42,516 nt of DNA from Clostridia bacterium (lineage in GTDB: Bacteria > Bacillota > Clostridia > Lachnospirales > Lachnospiraceae), in assembly GCA_910574835.1 (NCBI GenBank), contig CAJTDE010000036.1, forward strand, positions 1 to 42,516, given 5' to 3'. Every line of letters starts with the position of its first letter. Position 1 is the stretch's first letter. A program made the position numbers and the translations under genes. Under the pieces are notes generated by a model. It did not search any database, was not told where the DNA came from, and saw only the letters and a list, made by a program, of their open reading frames with translations. Shown here in pieces: positions 42,500-42,516 of this stretch.

Positions 42500-42516
42500 G
42501 TAACTCTTCGATATTT

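Overview
The window looks like a chromosomal segment of a low-to-mid GC, spore-forming Clostridia, most likely Lachnospiraceae. The signs are AGGAGG ribosome sites, a GerW/DUF2953 (ytfJ-ytfI-like) sporulation pair, a Rex redox repressor, mannose-type PTS genes, a eukaryotic-like NADP isocitrate dehydrogenase, clustered serine recombinases and an Rhs wall-associated toxin. No tRNA, rRNA or CRISPR array was seen. Most genes lie on the minus strand.

Region 1 (1-7620) is a nucleoside uptake and salvage operon read right to left: BMP-family binding protein, ABC ATPase, two permeases, then two overlapping nucleoside-hydrolase genes. Its head is damaged. The binding protein has lost its lipoprotein signal, and the divergent LacI-type regulator has lost its DNA-binding half. 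Both cuts fall at one point (about 6.85 kb), as if one deletion removed the shared promoter region. The second nucleoside hydrolase has lost most of the calcium-binding Asp motif.

Region 2 (7640-11720) is housekeeping: a TraX-like membrane protein, a 53-residue two-helix membrane protein, GerW, a DUF2953 protein, a conserved hypothetical and a Nudix hydrolase. Intergenic repeats sit between them: a 117-bp palindromic element also found in region 1, and a 52-bp direct repeat flanking an inverted copy.

Region 3 (11880-17570) is a sugar module: a mannose-family PTS (IIA, IIB, IIC, IID) with a SIS-domain isomerase/deglycase, transcribed away from a GntR/UTRA regulator and a Cof-type HAD phosphatase. 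Consensus divergent promoters and AT-rich palindromes lie in the gap.

Region 4 (17586-26140) holds a ClpP-like TepA protease, a three-unit array of small hairpins, metY, a CFI-box protein, yebC, a MazF-type toxin without a neighbouring antitoxin, alr, rex and a divergent ABC-F ATPase. A likely Rex operator lies between the rex and ABC-F promoters.

Region 5 (26121-29872) is an icd-MBOAT-SGNH operon, suggesting envelope polymer acylation co-transcribed with isocitrate dehydrogenase.

Region 6 (29875-42516) is accessory. An S8 protease gene has lost its N-terminus, including the catalytic Asp, beside three back-to-back serine recombinase genes. Upstream of these are a DUF6870-like protein, a second MazF-type toxin, long hairpins, an XRE regulator, a two-TM protein with a lipoyl-like domain lacking the acceptor lysine, and a truncated Rhs gene with a swapped, AT-rich toxin tip and an adjacent 75-residue candidate immunity protein. 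The far end of the mobile element is not recognisable in the window.
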